Source: Oreocharis arfaki
Lineage: Eukaryota > Chordata > Aves > Passeriformes > Paramythiidae
Assembly (NCBI GenBank): GCA_013398015.1
Contig: VZRR01012876.1
Location: 1 to 64,000 of the forward strand
Direction: 5' to 3'
Length of the DNA stretch: 64,000 nt
Shown: positions 22,304 through 34,471 of the stretch, piece after piece
Numbering within the stretch: position 1 is the stretch's first letter
How the letters are laid out: every line of letters begins with the position of its first letter
Made by a program: the position numbers and the translations under genes
Notes under the pieces: model-generated
The model's database searches: none
Told to the model about the DNA's origin: nothing
The model's input: the letters and a program-made list of their open reading frames with translations, nothing else

Positions 22304-23782
22304 TGATGAGTTAAAGATCATGGCTTCAAAGAGAAGCAGGCTTGTCTTGAGTGATGCAAGTCATGATGAGAAAGAGCTTCCTTAGGGGTGGCCCATGTGG
22401 CACAGTGGCAGTGGAGAAGGTGTTGCATTACTGCAGCACCCATTTATGGCTTAAAACACATTATTTGAGTTACCACACTTGACTTCACAGCTTGGACAGG
22501 TGAAAAGTGACATGAGTACTTCAGAAAGATGAAAGATAACCAGGTTTGCTGTTGTAAACTCAGGGCATATTTTAGTACAGGGGGACCAATAGAGAGACAG
22601 GGATGGCCACTATCTGAGACAGCTAACAATACAATTTGTGGCCCATTTGCACAATTTACCTGACGACAGAGCCTGAGGAATTCACCAAACCAGAGAAGAT
22701 TTTTCAAACACATGGTGATTTCCTCCTGGTTGGGCAGAAAACAGTGATACATGGGCCTCAAAATAACAAAGTTTTGAGGAAGGTGAGGTCTAAAGCTGAG
22801 TCAAAAATTAAATGACTGCGCTATACCTCTTTAAAAGCCACATCAAGCTCTTGGGTCTGGACACACTAGGCTTCTGGAAGTGTTTAACAATTTTTAAGGC
22901 TAAGCTATGGCTTTTTCTCTATTAAGAGACTTTTCCAACAGTTGAAGAAGCCGCACTTTGACTCTCTGTCAGCTCGAGGAGCCCTATGTTTCATCTGCCT
23001 TTGACCATGGGAAACAAATGAGGGCATAGCAAGACAGCAGCTGTGCTGTATCTACTAGGGCTGCTGAGCTCCATCCAGCTGGAAAAATGCTGTAGAGGTT
23101 TCTCCCTTGGTAATGTCTGACTTTTCTTACTGAGCAGCAGAGAATGGCTTTTTCTCTGACTTTTGCCCCTCCATTAAGTAATTTTCAAACAGCTCAGTGG
23201 GCAAAATGTCACAAATAATCACTCTGGCCCCAGAATCAGCCACCAGGTTAGAGATTAATGAGAAATCCCCTTGCAGATAGATGGCTGAGGAATAACCCAG
23301 CTAACGAAAGTCCGCTCTTCAGTTTGAGGACTGAGTTGTTTGGTATTTGATTAGTTTAAAATCTTTCTCTGCTTGTGTGTAGATCTTGGTACCTTTATGG
23401 GATGGTATTTGATGTAAAGGTGGAAGGTGATGCCCACAAAAATGCGTTCACCATATGTGCAACAGAAGCTTTAGCTGACAGTGGTGTCCCCTGAGCAGAA
23501 CTATCTTAAAACCACGCAAGAATGAAAGCTGTTGAAGTGAAAGTTATTGCTGCTCTGGTCCACTCTGTCCCAACAGCAAAATGTTCCCCACAGCTTTCCC
23601 TTGACATGAAGGAGCACCATTCCCACATTAGAAAACATGGTTGTCTAAAGTGGGAGAGAGGCTATGCCATATCCCCTTTGGTGACATGGATCATTGGGAT
23701 GAGAGGCTGATTGCCTTCTCCCTCTCCCTACCCTTCTTGGGGACAAGTTCCTTTCTGCCTTGTGATCCTATATCGTAGAATT
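22304..23782. other. Unique spacer
   Basis: No gene or named element recognised. The 105-codon minus frame at 22444-22761 has no family features. Confidence 0.5.
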
Positions 23783-23787
23783 CTTGG

Positions 23788-24440
23788 TGTCCTGGGTTGC
23801 AGTGTATTCTATTACCATCTTCATGAGCTGTTGAAGCCAGGTGGGGCAGTGTTTCCTCGCCTCCTCCCTCCGGACTATCTCCTGGTAATGGGTCCATCAA
23901 TGTGTTGCCTTGTGACTCACCACCCTATTGTGGGATGCTCTGCCCAGGAGGAGGAACTGAGTGCTCTCACCTGGATATAATCCAAGGTTTTTAGGCAGCA
24001 AGGGTAGCCTTTTCCACTGGTCTCCCAGAGGACAAGAAGCTACATCACTGGACCTTCAAGTGAAGACCAGACTCTTCCACAGGACCACTGTTTCAACAGA
24101 ACCGTTGCACTCGCCCTGCTTACCGGGAGCCACCAGCACCCCTGCCAGCTGTGACCAGCACTGCTCCAGGAGGGGAAGCTGCCTGGCAGCCGAGAAGGCT
24201 GCACTGGGTGACTCTGCTGTTTTTGTTATAACTGCCATAGTCATTGTTGTCTATTTCATTCTGTTATATATATATATATATATATTTTAGTAAAGAACTG
24301 TTATTCCTATTTCTCATATCCTTGACTGAAAGCCCCTTAATTTCAAATTTATAATAATCCGGAGGGAAGGGGGTTGCATCTTCCATTCCAAAGGGGGCTT
24401 CTGCCTTCCTTAGCAGACGCCTGTCTTTCAAACCAAGACA
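23788..24440 (+). mobile_element. Solo LTR, family E, short form, TSD CTTGG
   Basis: The 653-bp element runs from TGTCCTGGGTTGCAG to TCAAACCAAGACA between exact 5-bp duplications CTTGG (23783-23787 and 24441-24445). A weak polyadenylation signal, AGTAAAGAA, follows a (TA)n run at about 24265-24286. Its first 230 bases match the fragment at 7808. Its last 420 or so bases (GGGAGCCACCAGC, then GTTATAACTGCC) match the minus-strand LTR at 30357-31448, whose first part is different. The family therefore has mosaic members. Confidence 0.95.
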
Positions 24441-24445
24441 CTTGG

Positions 24446-25632
24446 TAAGTCCATGTCCAGCATGTGAGACAAAAATGTCTCAGGCTATAGGTTAGGAGGC
24501 ATGATGGGACCGGATCTTCTTCTTGGCTGCAGGTGGGGATACCCTCTAGGCAGTACACCTGTGTCACCATTCGTCATGTCACCTACATCTGTAGTGCCCT
24601 GTACAAGAGCTGGATACGTGGGCTCAGCTTTTCTGTGATTTTAACCTCAATCAGATGGCACAGTGTTGAGTGTTCGATACCTTTGGGGGAAGGGAGGACA
24701 GGGTCCTGTCTGAATGTCTGCTGTTATTTTCACCAGGTTATCATGGGGAGAAGGCCAAATCTCATTCAACTCACATGAGGAAGAATTTGGCAGCCTTTTC
24801 CCTTACTGCTCTTCCAGATACTTGCCATCATCACAAAGACACTGTGCTGGTCTGGCAACTCCTGCTCCGGGAAATCCTTGTGGGTCTGGGAAAAATGAGT
24901 CTGAAGGAGGTGAAGTAGCATAGGGCAAGATTCAAAAAGGCTTGTGTGAAAATGGTTTGGGTCAGAAAAGCACTGAAGCCTACTGTATATTTATGTGAAC
25001 CTTCCTGCCTTGAGAAATGAGTATGAGGCATCTGGAGTGCACCAGCTGCACAGCTTACTTGGACTGGCTTTTTTAAAGTTTTTGGATAAACAGGCAAAGG
25101 CACAAGAGCAACCTTGGCTTTTTCAAACTTGGATACTGTCTCCACCCTGGCACACTGCTCACCTTGCTGCCAGGAGATTCCGAAGACCACAGGATGGGAC
25201 AGACGTGACTACATCCTTCTTGATGAGATTTGATGTGCTCAGTCCTGGCAAAAAGGGGGCACGAGCTGCTCCCAGGATAGGTGCAAGAAAATCCCACTCT
25301 GCAACCTTATAGATTATATAGGGGCACCTCTGTGTCCAACAAGGAGACAGTCAACAAATGGCATAGTGGGCTGGGGGCTGAATTTGAGACCTTGGGTCAG
25401 CACAGGTGGGAAGCACTGATGCAAGGCTCCTCATTTTTGAGAACTGTAATGGTGAAAATCCTATCACAGGGAGTGAGGCAGTTCTAATTTCTTTCTTTCC
25501 TTCTAATATTGGAGATATATTTGGACTGCACATGGGGGCCCTCAGCTGACCTCAGTCCCATACAGGGACTGTATGTATCACATCCCACTTACACTTGGCT
25601 CAAAATAGGTCAGAAGCATTTGGGCCATGTTG
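24446..25632. other. Unique spacer
   Basis: No gene or named element recognised. Overlapping short frames on both strands near 24830-25310 show no family features. Confidence 0.5.
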
Positions 25633-25977
25633 AGGAAAACATTTAGCAGAGGACTTCTAGCAGCCTTCCAGTACCTAAAGAGGCTCCAAGAGAGCCGGAG
25701 AGGGACTTCAGTCCTGGAGGGACTGGACAAGAGGAAATGGCTTCTCACAGACAGAGGGCGGGGTGAGATGGGATGATGGAAAGAAATTCTTGGCTGTGAG
25801 AGTGGTCAGGCCCTGGCACAGGCTGCCCAGAGAAGCTGTGGCTGTCCCATCCCTGGAAGTTTTCAATGCCAGGTTCGATGGGGTTTGGAGCAACTTGGTC
25901 TAGTGGAAGTTGTCCCTGCCCATGGCATGGGAGTGGAATGGGATGACAAACCATTTTATTATTCTGTGATTCAATGC
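25633..25977 (+). mobile_element. CR1 LINE 3' end, plus strand
   Basis: It starts near CTAGCAGCCTTCCAGTACCT and continues through AGAAATTCTTGGCTGTGAG, GGCACAGGCTGCCCAGAGA, CATCCCTGGAAGTTTTCAA and GGTCTAGTGGAAGTTGTCCC to a short tail TATTCTGTGATTC. It is strongly 5'-truncated and non-coding. Confidence 0.9.
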
Positions 25978-27227
25978 TCTGGTCCTTTCCTGGTCAAAGG
26001 TGTGCTCAAAGAATAGGTATATGTACATTTCTGTCTTGAATTGACGCATTATATATAATATATTTTGGTAGACATGAGTGGGGAGCATAGTTAATGTATT
26101 TTCCTTCTTACTTCCTTTGCAACTTTTCCCCCTCTTTCCACTCTGAGGTGTTCTTTTGCAATCAGACCCACCCAGGTCAAGCAAATGTCAACCAGCAAGA
26201 TGACAGCAGATGAAGACATCCATCCTGTCAGTCTAGCCTAAACCTACATGCATCTGCTATGATAAAGCCACTCCAGGCCACTGTGGTGATTTATTTATAA
26301 AATGAGAAGAAGGGATGAAATCACCCTCTCACTCTTCAGGTTTCCCGAATACATAGCAAGAGGAGAGATGGGATTTTGGGGTGTGTGTCTGTGTGTTAGG
26401 TGGCATTTTTTAAATAATTTTTCCCCTTACTGTAACAATTAAAAAGCCAGAAGAAAGACTTGAAAAACAAGCAAACCAAACCCCAGAACAACTAAACTCA
26501 CTGGTTTCAAGGTGGGTTAACAACGTGAAAAGCTCATGCCAGAACATGTGTTATTAGCAATAAAAAAGCTCCTTATTTGTCTGTCTGGGGAATTTCTTTC
26601 ACACTCACTTTTAAAAAGACTATCTTTATTTGTTTCCTTTCTATCACACACACAACCAGATCACTTAAATAAAACAGAGTTTTATATACATTCCAGGCAA
26701 GGATTCTTGCCAAAATCTGTGCCTCCTTTTTCTCCCCCCACTCATTTTCTTATATACAGACCAGTGATGAAAACACAAAAAAAATTGAAGCCTATGAGGT
26801 GACAGATGAACAAGATGTAGAGGCAAATTATCCAAATGGTGCTGTGAACGAATGGCTTTCACTGGAAAAAGGGAACATATTTCTGCAAAGGTTAGAGGAA
26901 TTTTTCTGTTTCTGTTGGATTTTTCCAAGGCTGGAAATTTAAATTTCATGAGAAGACTAAGATCCTGCATTTTAGATGTTCCAAACAATTCTTTCCCTTG
27001 ATTTGTTGCTTTGTTTGTTTAGATTTTTACCAACAGTGAGGATTTGTGGCTCAGCTTATTTTATGTGCAGAAATCTCATTTGTGTGAATGTGATTGCCAG
27101 ACACATGATAGACATTGACACCACCCATAGCTGTGTGAGGAGAATGTTGGCTGCAAATTGTACCTGGAGCTTTGCTTCCAAGGAGGACCTTGCAGTCCTG
27201 CTGGGGTTAAACTGTCTCATGTAGGTA
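25978..27227. other. Unique spacer
   Basis: No named element. The stretch 27010-27230 has a pyrimidine tract ending TTTAG before an open frame and a GTAGGTAAG after it, so it can look like an exon. The protein is unrecognised (see rejected items). Confidence 0.5.
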
Positions 27228-28245
27228 AGTTTTTCCCAATATCCAACCTAGACCTCCTCTGGCACAACTTGAGGCCATTTCCTTTTGTCTTGTCACTTGT
27301 TACTTGAGAGAAGAGACCAACCCTCACCTGGCTCCACCCTCCTGCCAGGGAGTTGTACTTAACGAGAATGTCCCCCCAAGCCTCCTTTTCTCCAGGCTGA
27401 GCCCCCCAGCTCCCTCACCTCTCATCACCAGTGCCAGCAAAGGGGTGCAGTCATTCAAATCATTTCTCTCATCCTGCTGTCCACACCATTGCTGACACAA
27501 GTAAGGATACCATTGGCTTCTTGCCCGCCACGGCACACCTGAGCTCATGTTCAGCTGCTGTGGATCAGTGCCCGCAGGTCCTTTCCCACCCTGCAGCTTT
27601 CCAACCACCCTGTGCCAAGCCTGGAGAGCTGTGTGGGGTTGTGACTTAGGGTTAGGACCCGACGCTTAGCCTTGTTGAACCTCATGCCACTGGCCTCAGC
27701 CTATGTATCCAGCCTGCACAGATCCTTTTGTAGAGCCTTCCTGCCCTCCAGCAGATCAACACTTCCATCTAACTCGGTGTCATCTGTGAACTTACTGAGG
27801 GTGCACTCAATCCCCTTGTCAAAATCATCAATAAAGACATTGCACAGGACAGGCCTCATCACTGAGCCGAGGGGAACCCCACAAGTGACCAGCCGCCAAC
27901 TGAATTTAGTCCCATTTTCTGGGCCCAAGGATCCAGCCAGCTTTTACCCAGCAAACAGTGCACCTCAAAGCAATGAGCAGACAGTTTCTCCAGAAGAATG
28001 CTGTGGGAGACAATGCTTTACTAGAGTTTGCATAGACAACACCTACATCTACCAAGCAGGTCTCATTGCCATAGGTAGCCATCAGGTTGGTAAAGCAAGA
28101 CCTGCCTTTCACGAACCCATGCTGGCTGGATATGGTTCCCTGGTTGTTCTGCATGTGCCAGGTGATCGCAGTCAAGATGATTTGCTCCATCACTTTACCT
28201 GGCACGAAAGTCAGGCTGACAGTCCTGCAGTTCCCTGGAACTGGG
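27228..28245 (-). mobile_element. CR1 LINE internal segment lacking its 3' end
   Basis: The match begins abruptly at CCCAATATCCAACCTAGACC, inside the region about 200 bases before the usual 3' end, and runs through the RT C-terminal coding part to about 28245. Minus-strand frames at 27701-27928 and 27906-28205 give CR1 RT features: the active-site region FTDDTE (Asp-Asp intact) and the upstream HGFVKGRSCFTNLM motif. Frames are broken. Loss of the 3' end is unusual, because CR1 copies normally lose the 5' end. Confidence 0.88.
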
Positions 28246-28258
28246 GCTAGATGTTTAC

Positions 28259-28320
28259 GTGTATATATGTATGTATATATCTATGTATGTATATATCCGT
28301 ACTGTGTATATGTGTATGTG
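28259..28320. repeat. (TATG)n/(TA)n microsatellite at the CR1 5' break
   Basis: Interrupted TATATATG/TATG units start about 14 bases beyond the last CR1-like sequence. Confidence 0.9.
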
Positions 28321-28330
28321 CTGCATGTGG

Positions 28331-28723
28331 TAACATGAAATTGCAGCAGCCTCACTCCTATCAGGCTACCAAGTTCAGCAGCTCTTACCCTCATCTGATA
28401 TTACAATGCTATGGCTGAACCAAGGCTTAAAACAGGTGACTTGCAAGAGCAAAGTACCATGTTGGATGAGATGTTATCTGCTAAATATTCTTGCTTTTGT
28501 GTTAATGAAAGTTAGGGACAAATTAATGAAAAGGCACCTAAACCTGTGCATCCCACTCCAGATCTGATATTTTGCTTTATAATGTCTGTGGAACTGGCAT
28601 TGAGTCACTGGAAGACATTGAGTTCAACATGCTTCAGATCAGCTCAGGATTGCAAAACACCCTCATGGATGTATCCTTAGAGGGGCTTCTGGCCAATGCA
28701 GCAGTAGAAGCAATACAGATAGT
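28331..28723. other. Unique spacer between two CR1 copies
   Basis: No gene or named element recognised. Confidence 0.5.
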
Positions 28724-28803
28724 TTCACAGAGTCACAGAATGAACTAGGTTGGAAAAGACCTTTGAGATCATCAAGTCCAACCTATGACCTAACGCCACC
28801 TGA

Positions 28804-29748
28804 TCAACTAAACCATGGCACTAAATACCACATCCAGTCTTTTTTTTTAAACACATCTGGGGACAGTGACTCCACCACCTCCCTGGGCAGACAGTTCCAG
28901 TGCGCAATCACTCTTTCAGTGAAGAATTTTTTCCTGCTGTCTAACCTAAACTTCCCCTGGCACAGCTTAAGACTGTGTCCTCTCATTCTGCCAGTGGTTG
29001 CCTGGGAGAAGAGACCAACTCCCACCTGGCTACAGCCTCCTTTCAGGCAGTTGTAGAGAGTGATAAGGTCTCCTCCGAGCCTCCTTTTTTCCAGGCTAAA
29101 CAACCCCAGCTCCCTCAGCCGTTCTTCATAGGGCTTGTGTTCCAGGCCCTCCACCAGCCTTGTTGTCCTTCTTTGGATGTGTTGAAGCATTTCAATGTCC
29201 TTCCTAAATTGAGGGGCCCAGAACTGGACACAGTACTCAGGGTGCAGTCTCACCAGTGCTGAGTACAGGGGAAGAATGACTTCGATGGTCCTGCTGGCCA
29301 CACTATTCCTGATAAAGACCAGGATGCCATTGGCCTTCTTGGCCACATGGGCACACTGCTCGCTCATGTTCGGCCTGCCATCAGTCAGCACCCCCAGGTC
29401 CCTTTCTGCCTGACCACTGTCCAGACACTCTGTCCTCAACCTGTAGTGCTGCAGGGGATTGATGTGGCCAAAGTGCTGGACCCAGCACCTGGTCTTGTTA
29501 AACCTCATACTGTTGGATTCTGCCAACATACCCAGTCTGTCCAGGTGTCTGTGCAGAGTCCTTCTACCCTCCATCAGATCCACACTCATTCCCATCTTGG
29601 TGGCAGCTGCAAATTTACTGATGGTGGACTCAATCCCCTTGTCCAGATCATCAGTGAAGGTATCAAACAGGACTGGCCCCAACACAGATCCCTGGAGGAC
29701 ACCACTGGTGACTGGCTGCCAACTGAGTGTAGCACTGTTCACCAGCAC
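28804..29748 (-). pseudogene. CR1 ORF2 fragment: RT active-site region to C-terminus
   Basis: An uninterrupted 314-codon frame shows the RT segment SGVLQGSVLGPVLF (residues about 15-28), then the active-site region, then the conserved CR1 C-terminal part with LGVLTD, EYCVQFWAP, LQHIQRRTTRLVEGLE and RLRELGLFSLEKRRL. The active-site position reads FAAATK at residues 46-51 where an Asp-Asp pair is required, so the polymerase would be inactive even if expressed. The frame has no start codon of its own. CR1 ORF2 makes the endonuclease/RT used in retrotransposition. Confidence 0.9.
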
Positions 29749-29781
29749 TCTCTTGGCCTAACCATCCAGCCAGTTCTCAAC

Positions 29782-30048
29782 CTAGTGATGAGTGCACCTG
29801 TCCAAGTCGTGGGCTGACAGCTTTTCCAGGAGTATACTATGTGAAATGGTGTCAAAGACTTTGCTGAAGTCCAGGTAGACAACACCCACAGCCTTCCCTG
29901 CATCCACCAGGTCATAAAAGGAGAGCAGGTTGGCTAAGCATGACCTGCCCCTCCTAAACCCAAGCTGGCTGGGTCTGATCTCCTGGCCATCCTGTAGATG
30001 CTGTGTGATGACACTCAAGATGACCTGTTCCATAATCTTGCCAGGCAC
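29782..30048 (-). pseudogene. CR1 ORF2 fragment: RT N-terminal palm
   Basis: This 88-codon frame lies directly upstream (in the element's sense) of the previous fragment, separated by a stop. It has MPGKIMEQVIL, SQLGFRRGRSCLANLL and the RT motif A region VVYLDFSKVFDTI, with the catalytic Asp present. The downstream active-site Asp pair is lost, so the two halves could not form a working enzyme. Confidence 0.9.
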
Positions 30049-30356
30049 TGAGGTCAGGCCGACAAGACTGTAGTTTTCCCATATCCTCCTTCTGGCCCTT
30101 CTTGTGGATGCATGTCACACTGGCCAGCTTCCAGTCATCTGGGACCTCCCCAGTGAGCCAGGACTGATGATAAAGGATGGAGGGGCTTCATAAGCTAATC
30201 TGCCAGCTCCCCCATCACCCTAGGAGGGATCCCACCTGGTCCCATAGACTTGTGAGCATCTAAGTGGCTTGGCAGGTCTCTAACTGCTTCCTTCTGAATT
30301 ACAGGAGGACTATTCTGCTCCCTGTACCAATCTACCACCTCAGGAGGCCAGTTGTC

Positions 30357-31448
30357 TGTCTAGGTTTGAAAGACAGGTGTCTGCTAAGGAAGGCAGGAGC
30401 CTCCTTTGGAATGGAAGATGCAACCCCCTTCCCTCCAAATTATTGTAATTTTGAAATTAAGGGGCTTTCAGGCAAAGATATGAGGAATAGGAATAACAGT
30501 TCTTTACTAAAATATATGAAACAAAACAAACAACAATAACTACGGCAGTTATAACAAAACAGAACAGTGCAGCCTTCCCGGCTGCCAGGCCCCTTCCCTT
30601 CTTGGTGCAGTGCTGGTCACAGCCGGCAGGGGCGCTGGTGGCTCCCGGTGAGCAGGGTGGGTGCGATGGTTCCCCCGCGGCTGCAGGGGGCGCTTCGGAG
30701 CGAGCCCGGGCACCACGCGGTAATGGCGGATGAGAAGCTTCACAACCCCCGGGGCAGCTGATCCCGGTGTCCAGCAGGACCCGCAGGAACAGCAGGCTGG
30801 AGCAGCAGGGGCAAACACAAAATCCCGGGTGGTAGGTGAGATGTATCGAACTCCGGAGCTGCAGCAGGAGCCCCGGGACATCTGGGCAGGCAGGCAGTGA
30901 GGAGCTACAGTGTAGCAGAGGCTTGCAGTTGTGGCGGAGGAACGGCGGGGGCAGGGCAGCTGCAGCCCGGCTCCCACTGGGGCAGGGAAAGGCCGGCTTG
31001 GAATCCCAAGGTTTTTCCCTTGAGGCACCCAAGCAGTTGGTGAAAAGGTCCCTGTTTTAGTGAGGTAGGGTATTAAACAGGGTCCTGGCACAGCAGCCGC
31101 TCCAGCGAGCAAGCTTACTCACAGTAAGGCAGCAAAGGTAGAAGTCTGAAACGATGAAATCTCCTCCACGACGAAGAGCAGCTCCCCTCCCCATGAATGC
31201 CGGAAGAACAACAGAGCTAGAAGCTGTAATCAGCCCCTTTTTGCCAGTTCAAATCTCACAGCATCTCGCCTTACACGAGAAAACCCCAGGTGAAAGAGAG
31301 CAGCCAGCTGGACTCTTCCCCCTGTGGCCAGGTCTTTTGTCTCTCTTAAGCGCTCGGTGATTTGTCTCTTAGCAACCAATTATGAGGAAAATTCTTTTAA
31401 GAGAAAAAGAAAAAAAAAACCAAAAGGAGACCTCCTAAAACCCCAACG
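30357..31448 (-). mobile_element. Solo LTR, family E, long form, TSD TTGTC, nested in CR1
   Basis: Exact 5-bp duplications TTGTC flank it at 30352-30356 and 31449-31453. Read on the minus strand it starts at 31448 (CGTTGGGGTTTTAGG, the TG changed to CG) and ends TTTCAAACCTAGACA at 30357. The 3' 420 bases match 23788-24440, but the upstream 670 bases, GC-rich around 30600-31000, do not. The 191-codon minus frame inside it (30457-31032) is a by-product of LTR composition. At 1092 bp it is one of the longest LTRs here. Confidence 0.95.
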
Positions 31449-32016
31449 TTGTCCTGAGGATAACCTGTCTTAATATTGAAAGCTGAGGCAAAGAAGATGT
31501 TAAGTACCTCTGCCTTCTCCTCATCTTTAGTTACTATATCCCCCCCCCCCAACCTATAAAGAATGGCGGTTGTCCTTCCCCTCCTTTTGCCATTTATGTA
31601 TTTATAAATTTTTCTTTTATTATCCTTTACCAAAGTGGCCAGATTAAGTTCTAATTTGGCTTTTGCCTCTCTAATTTTTTCCTACATGACCTGGCAATAT
31701 CCTTAAGCAATTCCTTAGTTACCTGCCTCTCTTTCCAAAGGTGATGATACACCCTCTTTTTTCCCCTTAATTCTTTCAAAAGCTCCTTGCCTATCCAGGC
31801 CAGTTGTCTTCCCTGCTGGCTCATCTTTTGGCACATAAAGATGGGCTGCTCCTGCATCTTCAAGATTTCTTTCTTAAAGTATGTCCATCCTTCCTGGACC
31901 TCTTTATTTTTAAGGGCTGTTTCCCAAGGTACTCTCCGAGTCAGTCTCGAATAGGCCAAAGTCTGCTCTCCGGAAGTCCAGAGCAGAAGTTTTGTTGATG
32001 CCCCTCCTTGCTTCAC
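31449..32016 (-). pseudogene. CR1 ORF2 fragment: linker between endonuclease and RT
   Basis: Frames at 31397-31633 and 31651-32016 (minus) carry the CR1 linker: TKLLLWTSGEQTLAYSRLTR near the start, then a lysine-rich helical stretch, then EKAEVLNIFFASAFN. They lie on the far side of the inserted LTR. The endonuclease domain is lost to 5' truncation. Confidence 0.85.
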
Positions 32017-32065
32017 TGAATATTAAGAACTCTATTATTTCATGGTCACAAGCTCCTGTCATAGC

Positions 32066-34465
32066 ACATGGGGCTGACATATCCACAGCAGAAAGTCAGT
32101 TCATGTCACAGCAAACTCAACTTGATGTAAGTGGACAGGACATGCTGAAGCTTGAATTATCAATTGCCAAGTGCTTGGACTGAAGGAATGACCAAAGTGC
32201 CAAAATTCATGGTTTGTGCCATATTTCTAGTCTCCTTTTGAGATTGGAGTCACAAAAGAAAATTACACTTAGATGGCAGGAAGTATAAAAGGAGACTGGA
32301 AGCTGAATAACTTAAATCAAAAACTCAGGAGAGATCAAGAGAGGGATTGCTGATTTGTAGCAAGGGTTTGGAGGAGGAGAAGCATTTGTGCATGGTGCCA
32401 TCAGGGTAACAGCCAAGATCTGGCCCAAAGCTGTAGATAAGAGCAAAAGGAAAGATCTGAAGGCAGACCATCTCGGACAAAGAAGAATCACAACACTGCT
32501 GTATTTGCAATACATGGGAGGAAAGAAATATTGGAAGAGACAATACTAAATGTTCTTGACCTCTGCTCAGATGACTCAGAGGGAATGTAAAACGCCCAGA
32601 GGAATTGTGATGTGATCTTAGAACACACAGAGACTTTTACTGCAGAAAACTGGAAAAAGTTGGAAGAACTTGCAGTTTGAATTCATCTGTGTTAAGCCCC
32701 AGTAGGATTAAAGGGCAGCACAGGCCAGTGTGGGGCCTGAAAGGAAGGTGAAGATTAGCTAGCATAGGAAAAATAATTTGGAGGTCTCTGAAAAGAAGCA
32801 GAAGCAAGTTCAAAGGATTCAAGTTCAAATGAATAAAGAGATTAACCAGGGAAAGTAGAGAAAAACATGAAGAAGAAAATAATACTGTGCTACACAGACC
32901 AGTAAGAAAAATGCATTGTTTAAGAATATTTTAAGATGAGTGAAGGTAGATGAATAGTACCTCTCAATGTGGAGGGAGCCTGAGTTGGCTTTGAGGATCT
33001 CCTTGCCAGTTCCTGAGATTGCAAAGGAAAGACCGAGGAATGATACTCCTAGAGAGTCACAAGCTGGTGATAGCCCAGAAAGTTTGTTTTTCAGGATCTT
33101 AAATTTGGAAAGCCCCATGTTTCCCCCTTGCTTCTGTACAGGCAGTTAGATGTCAGCAGATGATTCTTGGCCATGCACCAAAACCTCTGGGTATCTCTCA
33201 GCATATGAGGCCTGGACCCTAATTCCTGAAGAACTTAATTAAGAAGCTGTGGTACTCCAATTCTTCTCTTCACAAAGCCCTTCCTGGTCAAGAGGACACC
33301 CCTTTATGTCTCCACAATTCCTCAAACATGACCTCATTCAAAGCAGGAAAGGACTGACTAGGTCATAGTGAGGCACTTCTGGGGCTTGTGGTCCCAGATA
33401 TATTTGGTTCAGGACAGATTTTGGTTGTCTGAAGAACTCCTGAGGTTTCAACAGAAGTAGAATGAGCCCTTCTGGTACTTTCTTTCAAATATGTTGTTTG
33501 TCAAGAAAATTAGAAAATGAGGAGAAAGAGGAGTGAAGAACAGAAAGAGAAGATAAATTATTTCCTCTTTAAAAATATTATTCAGGGATTCACTTTTGAA
33601 ATAACTGTTATGAGATGTGACTAAAAGGGGAAAAGAAAGGCTGCTTATCTCTGGTTCAGCTTTGTTCCTTTCTATCTGAGAAACAGGAAAGGTGCTGGAG
33701 AGCAAGAATGGAGAGATGACTTTTTTAAGCTTTGAAGATATTTCTTTCTTGAACATCAAATTTTTAGGATCATCACTAGAATTAGTGTTAGGTAGCTGAG
33801 AAGATCGATGATTTAAATCTCTCACTACAAAGCAATTACTTCATCAATTGTTGTTGTTTTTTTTCAGGCCTACAGGGCATTTCTCCAAGCCCCAGGAGTG
33901 GGACTTTTCCCAACAGATTTCAGTCATATAGCAGGCAAACCCACAACAGATAAAAATAATCCCAATGTAGATGCATTGTCCAGAAACGGCTTGGATTATT
34001 CAGGTGGTGTTGATACTTGACTTCTAGAGATGGTTGAAGTTAGTGGAGAATTTATGCTTGTAGCTGAAAAAGTAAGAGAGAAAAGAAATATCTTACAACA
34101 AGAAATTTAAACATTTGTTCTGTTTAGCCACCAAGTAACAAATTGACTTGATTACTATATAAAGTATCTTGTAGAAGAGAATACAGATTACCAGGGGGCT
34201 CTCATGCAATAGAGAAAGAGCAGACCTAATGTAAGCAGATGTCTCATAAAGAAGGCATGACAAATTCAGGTTATAAAAACGTGGAAGTGTGGAAGTATGC
34301 ACAGTTAGTGTTGGGAACAGAAACAAAAGGAAGTGGAAGATACCTCTTATGTCTTTGAAAACAGGCAGATTTCTTTACTCAGGAAGAGGTGCAGTCAAAC
34401 ACAGATTACCCAGCTTAATATACAGGTAACATTGAACTGGGTAACATTGAACAGCCTGCAATATA
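32066..34465. other. Unique intergenic DNA
   Basis: No gene or named element recognised over 2.4 kb. The 125-codon minus frame at 33448-33825 has no family features. Confidence 0.5.
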
Positions 34466-34471
34466 CAGGTC

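Larger units (their letters stand above)
28724..32065 (-). mobile_element. Longest CR1 LINE of the window, split by an LTR
   Basis: The 3' end lies near 28724 (TTCACAGAGTCACAGAATG) and the 5' truncation near 32065. CR1 occupies 28724-30356 and 31449-32065, about 2.2 kb in total, and includes much of ORF2 from the region after the endonuclease through the whole RT. Removing the LTR and one TSD joins CCACCTCAGGAGGCCAG directly to GTCCTGAGGATAACCTG, continuous CR1 text. The copy is relatively young, as it keeps a 314-codon open frame. Confidence 0.93.

Noticed and set aside
26976..27224. Exon-like stretch: pyrimidine tract with TTTAG before an 82-codon frame and GTAGGTAAG after it
   Set aside because: The frame ends in a stop right at the supposed donor and the protein matches no family I know. 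The following bases are the edge of a CR1. Cross-species conservation could revive it.
27672..28250. 192-codon plus-strand frame
   Set aside because: It is antisense to CR1 RT sequence, which is the real content.
30457..31112. 191- and 187-codon minus-strand frames
   Set aside because: They lie wholly in the GC-rich part of a solo LTR with a proven TSD.
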